Source of the DNA: Actinomycetota bacterium
Lineage (GTDB): Bacteria; Actinomycetota; Actinomycetes; S36-B12
Length of the DNA: 36,108 nucleotides
Reading direction: 5' to 3'
Assembly: GCA_947449945.1 (NCBI GenBank)
Contig: CANFTO010000008.1
Span: forward strand, 1 to 36,108
Under the pieces are notes generated by a model, which saw only the letters and a list, made by a program, of their open reading frames with translations, made no database searches and was not told the DNA's origin. How positions within the stretch are numbered: the first letter of the stretch is position 1; every line of letters starts with the position of its first letter. Position numbers and translations under genes: made by a program. Positions 7,529 through 16,546 of this stretch are shown in pieces.

Positions 7529-9084
7529 GTCAGTTGCCTCCGCTGAGTAATACCGGGTTCTTGCGTTGGACTTGGCGTCAATTGACGAGCATGAAGACCG
7601 CGCTTGTCTTGTTATTTTTACTGGCACTGGCCAGTGTTCCAGGATCCATCTACCCGCAACGTGGTGTTGATCCAATCAAGGTGCGCGAATACATCACGAA
7701 CAATCCGACCTGGGGACCAACTCTTGATCGCCTTGGATTCTTCGAGGTGTACTCCTCGCCATGGTTCTCGGCGATCTACTTATTGCTCTTCATTTCGCTT
7801 ATTGGTTGTGTTCTCCCGCGCGTAGGTGTGCATTTGCGCGCAATGCGAAGCGCGCCTCCCTCAGCTCCTCGCGTTCTTGACCGATTAGCTGGCACGCGTA
7901 CTTTTGAAACAACAGCGCCGGCGAGCCAAGTGCTGCAGATTGCCTCTCAAGCGTTGCGTAAACATAAGTGGCGTGTGGTCAGCGGACCAGAGTCTTCTCC
8001 CGAGTGGGTTGCAGCCGAAAAGGGTTACTTGCGTGAAACTGGAAACCTGGTATTTCACATCGCACTGCTTTTCGTACTAGCTGCGATTGCTATTGGGGGA
8101 TTGTTTGGCTGGAAAGGCAATGTCATTGTTCGCGAAGGGTCAAGTTTTTCTGACACCTTGACTCAGTACGACGCATGGGGTGGTGGGCGGTACACCAATG
8201 CTCAGGATCTCCCTCCATTTACATTCACCTTGGATAAATTCACTGTGGATTTTGAACGCGGAGTTGCGCAACGCGGAGCCCCGCGCGCATTTGAAGCAGA
8301 GGTTTCGTACAAGACAGATCCAGCTGCTACTCGCCAACATGCACTTGTAGAAGTTAATGAGCCGCTCGTGATTGGTGGCGCCAAAGTCTTTTTAGTCGGA
8401 CATGGTTACGCGCCGATTGTGAAAGTCACGGATAAAAGTGGAAAAGAAATTTTCAATGACGCCGTGCCATTCCTGCCACAAGATGGCATGTTTACTTCAA
8501 CTGGCGTGGTGAAGATTCCGGATTCAACTCCTCAATTGGGTTTGCAAGCGCTCTTCCTGCCCACAGCGGCCCTAGATCAAATTCGGGGACCCCATTCAAC
8601 CTTCCCTGGGCCTGATGACCCAGCGTTGTTCATGTCTGCTTGGAAAGGCAATCTGGGCCTAGACGCCGGCACACCTCAAAGCGTCTACCGCCTTGTGACC
8701 GACAAGATGTCCAGAATTGGCTTAGAGCAACTCAAGGTCGGCGAAAGTTGGAAGCTACCTGACGGATCTGGAACGGTCACGTTCGTGGGCTTTAAGCGCT
8801 GGGCTTCCTTCCAGATCGCCTCTGACCCAGGTAAAGAAATTGCACTGCTGTTCGTGGCAATTGCCATTCTTGGGTTATCTCTGTCACTTTTCATTCGTAG
8901 ACGACGGGTCTGGGTGAAGGTCATAACCCGAGATGGGGTTACCGTTATCCAAATCGCTGGAATCATGCGGACATCGACCTTCGAAGATGAAGACATCGGT
9001 GTGCTTGCTGAAGACCTCGATGTCGTTGAACAGGCACTGATTGCAGCTGATGTTGTACGGGGTAACCCGAAGGAGGAACGTTGA
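7525..9084 (+). CDS. resB: Cytochrome c biogenesis protein ResB
   Basis: WRQLTSMKTALVLLFLLALASVPGSIYPQRG...; large periplasmic domain then C-terminal TM; operon with ccdA and ccsB. Confidence 0.93.
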   Translation: MSQLPPLSNTGFLRWTWRQLTSMKTALVLLFLLALASVPGSIYPQRGVDPIKVREYITNNPTWGPTLDRLGFFEVYSSPWFSAIYLLLFISLIGCVLPRVGVHLRAMRSAPPSAPRVLDRLAGTRTFETTAPASQVLQIASQALRKHKWRVVSGPESSPEWVAAEKGYLRETGNLVFHIALLFVLAAIAIGGLFGWKGNVIVREGSSFSDTLTQYDAWGGGRYTNAQDLPPFTFTLDKFTVDFERGVAQRGAPRAFEAEVSYKTDPAATRQHALVEVNEPLVIGGAKVFLVGHGYAPIVKVTDKSGKEIFNDAVPFLPQDGMFTSTGVVKIPDSTPQLGLQALFLPTAALDQIRGPHSTFPGPDDPALFMSAWKGNLGLDAGTPQSVYRLVTDKMSRIGLEQLKVGESWKLPDGSGTVTFVGFKRWASFQIASDPGKEIALLFVAIAILGLSLSLFIRRRRVWVKVITRDGVTVIQIAGIMRTSTFEDEDIGVLAEDLDVVEQALIAADVVRGNPKEER

Positions 9085-10031
9085 GTCCTGAGTCGCTCGC
9101 ACGTATGAGCAATGTCGCAATTTATTCGTCAATGCTGGCCTTGGCTTTTGCCATGTTCGCATTTGCCGCTTCCTTCGCGGGTGGTCGTCGCAAGCCTGCC
9201 AATGTCATCGTGACTTCTGAAGTCAGTTCTGGTGGAACCGCAGTTATTACGAAAACTGAACTTCCCGTTGCAGAACCTGGGCGTAAAGCAGCCAATATTG
9301 GCATCTCGCTGAGTTGGCTAGCGTTTGCGCTATTGCTCGCAGGTGTCGTGCTTCGCGGTGTGTGGGCAGGGCGCGCTCCCTGGGGCAATATGTATGAGTT
9401 CTCAATCACGGCAGCCCTTGGCGTGCTTGGCGTGTACTTGATTGCCAATACGCGGGTGGATCTTCGTTGGCTTGGACTGTTTGTTGTCATCCCGGTGTTG
9501 TTGACCTTGGGCGTAGCGGTCACTGTGCTCTACACCGAAGCTGCTCAGCTGGTTCCAGCCTTGAAGTCTTACTGGCTAGTCATCCACGTGCTTGCGGCAA
9601 TTATTTGTTCTGGCGCCTTCACAATTGCAGCAGCCACGGCTGGTTTATCTCTGGTTCGCGATCGTGCGGAAAAGCGCGGCAATGTTGATGGCCCACTGTC
9701 ATCACGGATTCCTGACGCAGAACGCTTGCGTGCACTGACAAATAAAACGCTTGCTTTCGCTTTTCCTTTGTGGACGTTCACGGTTGTCGCTGGTGCGATC
9801 TGGGCAGAAAATGCCTGGGGTCGGTACTGGGGCTGGGATCCAAAGGAAACCTGGGCCTTTATTACCTGGGTTGTGTATGCCGCTTACCTTCATGCACGCT
9901 CAACGGCTGGATGGCGCGGTAATAAGGCATCGATCATTGCCATTGCTGGCTGGGTGGCATTCCTGATGAACTATTTTGGCGTGAACTTTTTGGCGAACAG
10001 CCTGCATTCTTATGCAGGTGTCGGCAGCTAG
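9081..10031 (+). CDS. ccsB: Cytochrome c biogenesis protein CcsB/CcsA (ResC)
   Basis: WGNMYEFSITAALG; WGRYWGWDPKETWAFITWVVYAAYLHARSTAGW (WWD-type heme handling motif region). Confidence 0.95.
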   Translation: MSPESLARMSNVAIYSSMLALAFAMFAFAASFAGGRRKPANVIVTSEVSSGGTAVITKTELPVAEPGRKAANIGISLSWLAFALLLAGVVLRGVWAGRAPWGNMYEFSITAALGVLGVYLIANTRVDLRWLGLFVVIPVLLTLGVAVTVLYTEAAQLVPALKSYWLVIHVLAAIICSGAFTIAAATAGLSLVRDRAEKRGNVDGPLSSRIPDAERLRALTNKTLAFAFPLWTFTVVAGAIWAENAWGRYWGWDPKETWAFITWVVYAAYLHARSTAGWRGNKASIIAIAGWVAFLMNYFGVNFLANSLHSYAGVGS

Positions 10032-10040
10032 CCGAGTTCG

Positions 10041-10334
10041 TTAGTTTGTTTCGCCGCGGCGCTCACGCATTTTGCGCCGCCATTCATCCTCAGCGAGTTT
10101 GGCTAAGAATTTAGGGTCGTCGTCAGGTGCACCTGTGATCTTTCGGCGGCGAGTGGATCGTGGACGGCCGGCCAAAAGCCACAGAACACCGCCGATAAGT
10201 GGAAGTACAAAGACGATCAGAAGCCACACCCCTTTAGGTAGATTGCGCACACTGCTTTTCGGTGTCTGTGCAACGTCTATCAGGAACCAGATATAAAACG
10301 CCACCGCAATGATGATGCCCAAAACTCTGATCAC
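10041..10334 (-). CDS. PLDc_N (cardiolipin synthase N-terminal domain)-type small membrane protein
   Basis: AVAFYIWFLIDVAQTPKSSVRNLPKGVWLLIVFVLPLIGGVLWLLAGRP is a typical PLDc_N domain; GTG start with GGAGGAAG upstream. Confidence 0.82.
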   Translation of the reverse strand: MIRVLGIIIAVAFYIWFLIDVAQTPKSSVRNLPKGVWLLIVFVLPLIGGVLWLLAGRPRSTRRRKITGAPDDDPKFLAKLAEDEWRRKMRERRGETN

Positions 10335-10390
10335 GACTTCCTCCCTGTCTCACTCTAACTCCCAAATGGAAGTGATCGCACCGAGTCGCA

Positions 10391-10396
10391 TACGGT
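10391..10396 (+). promoter_or_regulatory. Candidate -10 element TACGGT for a leaderless DUF4229 transcript
   Basis: TACGGT followed by 6 nt (gggcat) then ATG at 10403. Confidence 0.5.
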
Positions 10397-10402
10397 GGGC
10401 AT

Positions 10403-10837
10403 ATGTCCAAGGCACCTAATCGATGGCTCACCACAGCGCTGTACACAGCAGCGCGGTTGCTGCTCTGGTTGGCCATCTGGGCCCTACTGCAATACCTCAC
10501 ACCAGTGAAGGGCCTGCTCGCAGTAGTGCTTGGTTTACTCATCTCAAGCGCCATCAGCATCATCGTGCTTGATCGTCAGCGCGATGTGATGAGCGAAGGT
10601 ATTGGTTCCTTCTTTGGCGGGATCAATCAGAAGATTGCGAATTCAGCAGCAGCTGAGGATGCCTGGCAAGAAGAGATTCGCGCAGCGCAATCAGGCCCAG
10701 GCCAACAAAGCGGCGCAGCTCAGGCCGTAGATCAAGATCAACAAGCCACTTTGCTTGAGGGGAATGATCAGCATGGGTCCCACCGCGCCACTGATAACGA
10801 TACGCACCGGCTTGATGGCGAAAATAAAGCTGAGTAA
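10403..10837 (+). CDS. DUF4229-family small membrane protein; 3' end overlaps menA antisense
   Basis: TALYTAARLLLWLAIWALLQYLTPVKGLLAVVLGLLISSAISIIVLDRQRDVMSEGI; Q/D-rich tail runs over menA 3' end. Confidence 0.75.
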   Translation: MSKAPNRWLTTALYTAARLLLWLAIWALLQYLTPVKGLLAVVLGLLISSAISIIVLDRQRDVMSEGIGSFFGGINQKIANSAAAEDAWQEEIRAAQSGPGQQSGAAQAVDQDQQATLLEGNDQHGSHRATDNDTHRLDGENKAE

Positions 10838-11566
10838 GCCAAAGAGCAGCCACCATGTGGTGAGCGCAGCAAGCACCATAGTGAGCGCGAATGCGAGTGC
10901 AATAAAGACGAGGTAAAGGATTCGTGTTCCACGATCTCCAAGTCTTACCGCAAGTGTGTGTTTGCCTGCTTGAGTGTCAGTTGGAATATCGCGCAAGTTA
11001 TTGACGATTAACAGTGTGCAAATGATCAATCCAATTGCACATGCCGCAACAACATCTGCTCCGCTCACGCTGAGAGTTTGAACGTACACCGTGCCAATGA
11101 CGGGCACGAGCCCAAAGAAGATGAACACAAACACTTCACCTAAACCTATGTAGCCGTAAGGGCGTTGACCACCGGTGTAGAACCAAGCAGCTGCAACGCA
11201 GGCAATGCCAACCAGCATCAGCCACCACTGCGAGGTCATCAGCACTAAACCAAAGCCAGCAGCCATCGCGACGAAGTAGCACAAGAATGCAGCGACTTTG
11301 ACGTGATTTGGTTCTGCAAGTTTTTGACCAACGAGCCGTACTGGTCCAATGCGCACCTCGTCAGTGCCTTTAATTCCATCGCTGTAGTCGTTTGAAAAAT
11401 TCACACCGATCTGCAAGGCAAGTGCGACGATGAGTGCGAGCACTACTCGATTAAACATGAAGCTATCAAGGCGAGCAGCAAGGCCCGCTCCGATAGCAAC
11501 AGGTGCAATTGCAGAAGGAAGGGTTCGAGGGCGTGAGCCACCAACCCATTGGCTCAGCGTTGCCAT
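10691..11566 (-). CDS. menA: 1,4-dihydroxy-2-naphthoate polyprenyltransferase MenA
   Basis: QIGVNFSNDYSDGIKGTDEVRIGPVRLVGQKL (UbiA-family Asp-rich motif); INNLRDIPTDTQAGKHTLAVRLG-like second motif. Confidence 0.95.
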   Translation of the reverse strand: MATLSQWVGGSRPRTLPSAIAPVAIGAGLAARLDSFMFNRVVLALIVALALQIGVNFSNDYSDGIKGTDEVRIGPVRLVGQKLAEPNHVKVAAFLCYFVAMAAGFGLVLMTSQWWLMLVGIACVAAAWFYTGGQRPYGYIGLGEVFVFIFFGLVPVIGTVYVQTLSVSGADVVAACAIGLIICTLLIVNNLRDIPTDTQAGKHTLAVRLGDRGTRILYLVFIALAFALTMVLAALTTWWLLFGLLSFIFAIKPVRIVISGAVGPMLIIPLKQSGLLILIYGLSCAALLAWA

Positions 11567-12774
11567 AGTGCTCCGTCATGTGTGAGTTGAATAATTGCGC
11601 GTCGATCGATCTTGTTATTGGGAAGCGTGGGTAGCGAATCAAGAAAAGCAAAATTGCGTGGCACGGCTGCTTTTCCAAGTGCAGTTTGTGTAGAAGCGCA
11701 CAATATTTTCACAACCTCTGGTTGATCGACCGAAGCATCTTCGAGGGTGATCGCTGCATAGAGTTCAAATTCACCGTCGGTCGATGGTTGAGCGACCACG
11801 GCTGCAAGTTGGACACCTTCGAAATTATTGATCACTTCTTCAACAGCATTGATCGAAACATTGATGCCGTTGATGGTGATGACATCGTCGCTACGTCCGT
11901 CAATGACGAGCATGCTCTGGTAAGTACCTAAGTCACCTGTTCGATAGCTGCGATCAAAGAATCGTTCAGCAGTGTGCTGTGGTTGGTTTCGGTATCCCAA
12001 CGCAACCATGGCGCCACTCAACACGATTTCGCTACTCACCGGATCAATAGTGATATCAACACCTGAAAGAGGCTGTGCGTTAAAGACACATCCACCGGCA
12101 GTTTCCGTTGCGCCGTAGGTAGTGGTGAGCCTGATCCCTGCCGCTTGGGCTGCCTGAGCTGTAGAAGCGGGGAGTGGGCCGCCACCAACAAGAATTTGTG
12201 CGCAGGCCCGCAAGGCGTCTGTGCTCTCAGCATTGCCCAGGAGTCGTCGAACTTGGGCGGCAACTAATGAAACACGAACATCATCAGAGCGCTGAAACGC
12301 AGCGCGAACAGTTGCGGAGAATTCTTCAGGGGTGAATGGATGGAGCCCACCCAAGCTCGTCATTCCCATCGCTGGCAGTTCAGTTTCTGCGGCTCGCAGT
12401 ACCACGTTAAAACCACCCATTGACGTAACGGGGAGTGCTGCAATCCATTGAGGATTTGCATCGCCCTGGATTGCATGTGAAAGGGCGTGCAAGGTTGCTG
12501 AACTATGGAGGACGCCCTTGGGATGCGACGTGGATCCTGAGGTGGCCAGTACGACGGCTATCCCGTCAGATTCCAGTGGATTCGAATCATCACCAGGTCT
12601 GGTTGCGGCTAGGAGTTGGCTCACGTAATGAGCCGATGTAGCAGAGGTGACCGTTGGAATAGGAGCGATCGCCGGCCCAGTGCCATCGAGGGCAGTGCGC
12701 AATGCGGCTGTGAGCACACTCACGCCCTCAGCGCCCGGGGGGACCGAGAGGTGGAGGAGGGGTCGGGCAGGCAT
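11554..12774 (-). CDS. menE: o-succinylbenzoate--CoA ligase MenE (AMP-forming)
   Basis: [18 protein letters not shown] (A3), [11 protein letters not shown] (A5), YRTGDLG (A7), [25 protein letters not shown] (A10 Lys). Confidence 0.93.
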   Translation of the reverse strand: MPARPLLHLSVPPGAEGVSVLTAALRTALDGTGPAIAPIPTVTSATSAHYVSQLLAATRPGDDSNPLESDGIAVVLATSGSTSHPKGVLHSSATLHALSHAIQGDANPQWIAALPVTSMGGFNVVLRAAETELPAMGMTSLGGLHPFTPEEFSATVRAAFQRSDDVRVSLVAAQVRRLLGNAESTDALRACAQILVGGGPLPASTAQAAQAAGIRLTTTYGATETAGGCVFNAQPLSGVDITIDPVSSEIVLSGAMVALGYRNQPQHTAERFFDRSYRTGDLGTYQSMLVIDGRSDDVITINGINVSINAVEEVINNFEGVQLAAVVAQPSTDGEFELYAAITLEDASVDQPEVVKILCASTQTALGKAAVPRNFAFLDSLPTLPNNKIDRRAIIQLTHDGALWQR

Positions 12775-12781
12775 CGCAGCA

Positions 12782-12800
12782 AGCGTAGTCGCGATAACGT
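12782..12800. promoter_or_regulatory. Compact divergent menE/menB promoter: TACGCT (minus, 12782-12787) and TAACGT (plus, 12795-12800)
   Basis: Each TANNNT hexamer lies exactly 7 nt upstream of the respective ATG (12774 minus; 12808 plus); whole intergenic is 33 bp. Confidence 0.6.
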
Positions 12801-12807
12801 TTCGCTT

Positions 12808-13740
12808 ATGGATACCCGTACGCGCTACACCTTGCCTCCTGTTGTTGCTGCTGATTCACCGGCGAAGTCAGATCCGGGGTATTCGTCAGCCCTTCCTGCC
12901 TGCGTGTGGGAATCGCAAGGAGAGTTTGGAGATATCAAGTATGAAATCTCCACCGGCGACGCGGCGGGAATCGCGAAGATCACGATCAACCGTCCGGAAA
13001 AGCGAAATGCCTTCCGCCCACAAACCATCATCGAGCTGATTGACGCGTTTTCGCGCGCCCGCGATGACGGTCGCGTTGGCGTGATTATTTTGTGTGGTCA
13101 GGGTGACCTCGCCTTTTGCTCTGGTGGCGATCAGATTATTCGTGGCGATGATGGCTACATCGGCGACGATGCAGTTGCGCAGGCTGGTGTCGGTCGTCTG
13201 AATGTCCTGGATCTACAGATTTTGATTCGGCGAATTCCAAAGCCAGTGATTGCAATGGTGGCTGGCTATTCCATGGGTGGCGGACACGTACTGCATGTGG
13301 TGTGTGACATGACGATTGCTGCCGACAACGCACGCTTTGGCCAAACTGGGCCACGTGTCGGTTCCTTCGATGGCGGTTATGGCTCAGGTCTGCTCGCACG
13401 AGTGATTGGTCAAAAGCGTGCCCGCGAAATTTGGTACTTATGTCGTCAGTACGGGGCTGAGCAGGCGTATGACTGGGGCTTGGTGAACGAAGTCGTGCCG
13501 GTGAAGGATCTTGAAATTGCAACCGTTGATATTGCTCGCGAGATGTTGCAGTTATCACCTCTGGCCTTGCGCATGTTGAAGGCATCACATAACGCAGCTG
13601 ACGATGGCCTGGCAGGCATTCAACAGCTTGCAGGGGACGCGACCTTGTTGTTCTACATGAGCGAAGAAGCACAAGAGGGTCGCGATGCTTACAAGGAAAA
13701 GCGCACACCTGACTTCTCGAAGTTCCCAAAGCGTCCGTGA
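12808..13740 (+). CDS. menB: 1,4-dihydroxy-2-naphthoyl-CoA synthase MenB
   Basis: [75 protein letters not shown] at 12808 preferred over ORF-track 12616. Confidence 0.96.
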   Translation: MDTRTRYTLPPVVAADSPAKSDPGYSSALPACVWESQGEFGDIKYEISTGDAAGIAKITINRPEKRNAFRPQTIIELIDAFSRARDDGRVGVIILCGQGDLAFCSGGDQIIRGDDGYIGDDAVAQAGVGRLNVLDLQILIRRIPKPVIAMVAGYSMGGGHVLHVVCDMTIAADNARFGQTGPRVGSFDGGYGSGLLARVIGQKRAREIWYLCRQYGAEQAYDWGLVNEVVPVKDLEIATVDIAREMLQLSPLALRMLKASHNAADDGLAGIQQLAGDATLLFYMSEEAQEGRDAYKEKRTPDFSKFPKRP

Positions 13741-14759
13741 CATTACCCGGCGCACTTCTCCGAGGCGTCACGCCTTTTGCGATCACTCTGCATCGCGAAT
13801 TTCGTGGCGTGATGTCGCGTGAAGGTGTCGTGATTCACGGACCATCTGGGTGGGGTGAGTTCGCTCCGTTTGAGGATTACGGCAATGAATACGCAGGGCG
13901 ATGGCTGGCAACCGCATTAGAAGCCGCCTATGGCGATTGGCCCGCGAGTAAGCGTGAATACATTTCAGTCAACGCCATCATTCCTGGAGTATCGGCGGAA
14001 GTCGCTGCTCAGCTCGCTCGTGATGTCGTGAGCACAGATGGTTGTACAACCATCAAAGTTAAGGTGACTGGCGATCTTGCCGGCGATGAGGCGCGAGTCG
14101 CGGCCGTGCGTCAAACCTTGGATGAAGTTCTTGGCGTAGGTATCGGCAGGATTCGCATTGACGCAAACGCTTGTTGGAGCGTTTCGCAGGCAATTGACGC
14201 AATCCGTTGCCTATCTGCGTATTCGTTGGAATATGTAGAGCAGCCAGTTGAACTCAATGATGATTTGCGTGAAGTGCGCCGTTCCATTGATGTACCGGTA
14301 GCTGTTGATGAATCCATTCGCAAAGATAAAAATCTTGATGTGCATGCTTTGAAGGAATTGCGGGAACTTGCCGACTTCGCGATTATCAAACCTGCACCCA
14401 TCGGCGGAGTTCATCGCGGTGTAGAAATTGCTGAACTACTCAAGATGCCAATCGTGGTTAGCAATGGAATGGAATCGTCAATTGGTATCTGTACATCTCT
14501 TGCTTTAGCTGGGGCCCTGGATATCGACCGGGCTTGCGGTTTGGGTACCGGCAAATTGATTGCTCAGGATCTGATTGCTTCCCCGCTGGTGCCCATTGAC
14601 GCAAAGATGAAAGTGCAGCGTTTGGCACCAGACGCAGAGTCACTCACAGCTGCCCGAGCCCGCATGTCTGATGATCAGGCCCAGTTCTGGCTCATGCGCC
14701 TTGAGCAGGCATGGCACTCCCAAGCGGCTGCACCTTGGCATGAAAAGGTGGGGATGTGA
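13737..14759 (+). CDS. menC: o-succinylbenzoate synthase MenC (enolase superfamily)
   Basis: IKVKVTG (KxK), [39 protein letters not shown] overlap with menB. Confidence 0.94.
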   Translation: MTLPGALLRGVTPFAITLHREFRGVMSREGVVIHGPSGWGEFAPFEDYGNEYAGRWLATALEAAYGDWPASKREYISVNAIIPGVSAEVAAQLARDVVSTDGCTTIKVKVTGDLAGDEARVAAVRQTLDEVLGVGIGRIRIDANACWSVSQAIDAIRCLSAYSLEYVEQPVELNDDLREVRRSIDVPVAVDESIRKDKNLDVHALKELRELADFAIIKPAPIGGVHRGVEIAELLKMPIVVSNGMESSIGICTSLALAGALDIDRACGLGTGKLIAQDLIASPLVPIDAKMKVQRLAPDAESLTAARARMSDDQAQFWLMRLEQAWHSQAAAPWHEKVGM

Positions 14760-16546
14760 ACCCCAGTACTGCTCTCGCTCGAGTCATTGTTGATGAGCTT
14801 CTTCGATGTGGCATCACTGATGTGGTGCTCGCTCCTGGTTCGCGGTCTGCGGGTTTGGCGATTGCCCTTGCTGCGGCTGAAAGCCGTGGTGAATTGACGC
14901 TGCATGTGCGCGTTGATGAGAGATCTGCCGGCTTCTTGGCGTTGGGTCTTGGAAAATTAAGCGGAGTACCCGCAGTAGTCGTCACCACTTCAGGTACATC
15001 GGTCGCCAACCTTTTGCCAGCGATCATTGAGGCGGACTACTCGAATGTTCCCCTGTTGGCCTTAACTGCCGATCGACCAGCTGCATTACGTGGGATTGGT
15101 GCGAATCAAACAATTCATCAGGTCGGAATTTTTGGTGGCAGCGTGCGCGATGCGATTGATCTAGCCGCGCCAACCTTGGCCCCTAATGACGAAGACCAAG
15201 GCTCGCAGAATCGGGTATGGCGATCAACTGTGGCGCGTGCAGTAGCCGCAACTACTGATGTGATGCGCGCAGGTCCGGTGCATCTCAATGTGCAGTTTGC
15301 TGAGCCGCTCGTGCCAACTGATAAATTGACTCCTGAAGAACAACTGGAAGCGATGCAGAGCGGGGCATTTGCAGGTCGACCAGATGGACGCCCTTGGGTA
15401 GCCGATGCGCGCTTGCTCGGTGGCATGAGTGTCCCCATTGATGAAGTCTTTGAAATGCTGCTTGACGACGCAACCATTCCTGAGCGCGGCTTAATTGTTG
15501 TAGGGGATCAAGCTGACGGCGAAGTAACCGATCTTGTTGATGAGTTAGGCGATGCTCTTGGTTGGCCAATCATCGGCGAACCAAGCGGCAATGTTGCGGC
15601 ATGTGATACCACGCTTGCGCACGGTGCATTAATTCTTGCGAATAGTGAATTCGCGGATGCGCATGTGCCGGATGTCGTGATCACGCTTGGCCGCATTGGG
15701 TTGAGCCGTGCGGTTCAACGGCATATTGCTCGCGCGAAGTTCCATATTGCTGTGGATACGCAGCCTCAGTGGAATGACTCAACGCGCACAGCCGACATCG
15801 TGGTTGCCTCGTGTCCACTGCCTCCAAGCGAGGGTGACCTGGGTAGCGATTGGTTGGAGTCATGGCAGCGTGCAGACTTACTCGCTGCAGTTGCAATTGA
15901 AACCGTCCTCGCAGGTGAGATCACCAGCTTCACAGGAATGCATGTTGCTCGTGCATGTGGGCAAGCAGTTCCTGAAGATGGTGTGTTCTTTGTTGGTCCG
16001 TCCTGGCCAGTGCGACACGTCTATAACTTTGCTGCGAACGCATCTGGCAGCGCAGTGACCTTAGGAAATCGCGGCACGTCTGGCATTGATGGCTGTGTTT
16101 CGACGGCATGGGGTGCAGCAATTGCGGCGCAGCGCGACAGTCAAGCCTCATGTATCGCACTGCTTGGTGATTTGACTTTCTTGTATGACATCAATGGTTT
16201 GCGAGTACCTTCAGTAGAGTCGCAACCAAATCTTGTGTATGTGATTAGCGATAACAATGGCGGCGGCATCTTCTCGCAACTTGAACAAGGTGCACCGAAA
16301 TTTTCCGAAACTTTTGATCGAGTATTTGGTACTCCACTTGATGCTGACATTCTTGCCACTGTGCAAGCCTTGGGTATCCCATGTGTTGTTGTTGCAAGTG
16401 TGGAGGAACTCAATGCGGCTCTTGCGAAATCAATAGCTGCAGGTGGAGTTGAAGTGATTGTTGCTCAAACCTGTTCGCGCGATGATGAAGCGTCAGCCTT
16501 GAAAACTGTCAACGGAGCAATCGAGCAAGCGCTCGCAACTGCTTAA
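14756..16546 (+). CDS. menD: 2-succinyl-5-enolpyruvyl-6-hydroxy-3-cyclohexene-1-carboxylate synthase MenD
   Basis: VLAPGSRSAGLAIALA, VRVDERSAGFLALGLGK, TSGTSVANLLPAIIEADYSNVPLLALTADRP; ThDP motif GDLTFLYDINGL...ISDNNGGGIFS. Confidence 0.96.
   Translation: MNPSTALARVIVDELLRCGITDVVLAPGSRSAGLAIALAAAESRGELTLHVRVDERSAGFLALGLGKLSGVPAVVVTTSGTSVANLLPAIIEADYSNVPLLALTADRPAALRGIGANQTIHQVGIFGGSVRDAIDLAAPTLAPNDEDQGSQNRVWRSTVARAVAATTDVMRAGPVHLNVQFAEPLVPTDKLTPEEQLEAMQSGAFAGRPDGRPWVADARLLGGMSVPIDEVFEMLLDDATIPERGLIVVGDQADGEVTDLVDELGDALGWPIIGEPSGNVAACDTTLAHGALILANSEFADAHVPDVVITLGRIGLSRAVQRHIARAKFHIAVDTQPQWNDSTRTADIVVASCPLPPSEGDLGSDWLESWQRADLLAAVAIETVLAGEITSFTGMHVARACGQAVPEDGVFFVGPSWPVRHVYNFAANASGSAVTLGNRGTSGIDGCVSTAWGAAIAAQRDSQASCIALLGDLTFLYDINGLRVPSVESQPNLVYVISDNNGGGIFSQLEQGAPKFSETFDRVFGTPLDADILATVQALGIPCVVVASVEELNAALAKSIAAGGVEVIVAQTCSRDDEASALKTVNGAIEQALATA

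Noticed and set aside
12616-12807. N-terminal extension of menB in the ORF track
   Set aside because: This stretch is antisense to the menE N-terminus and lacks MenB homology; ATG 12808 with an adjacent TANNNT is a better start.
13136-13786. 216-aa minus-strand ORF antisense to menB
   Set aside because: Lies entirely against strongly conserved menB sequence, has no recognisable domain and has atypical composition.
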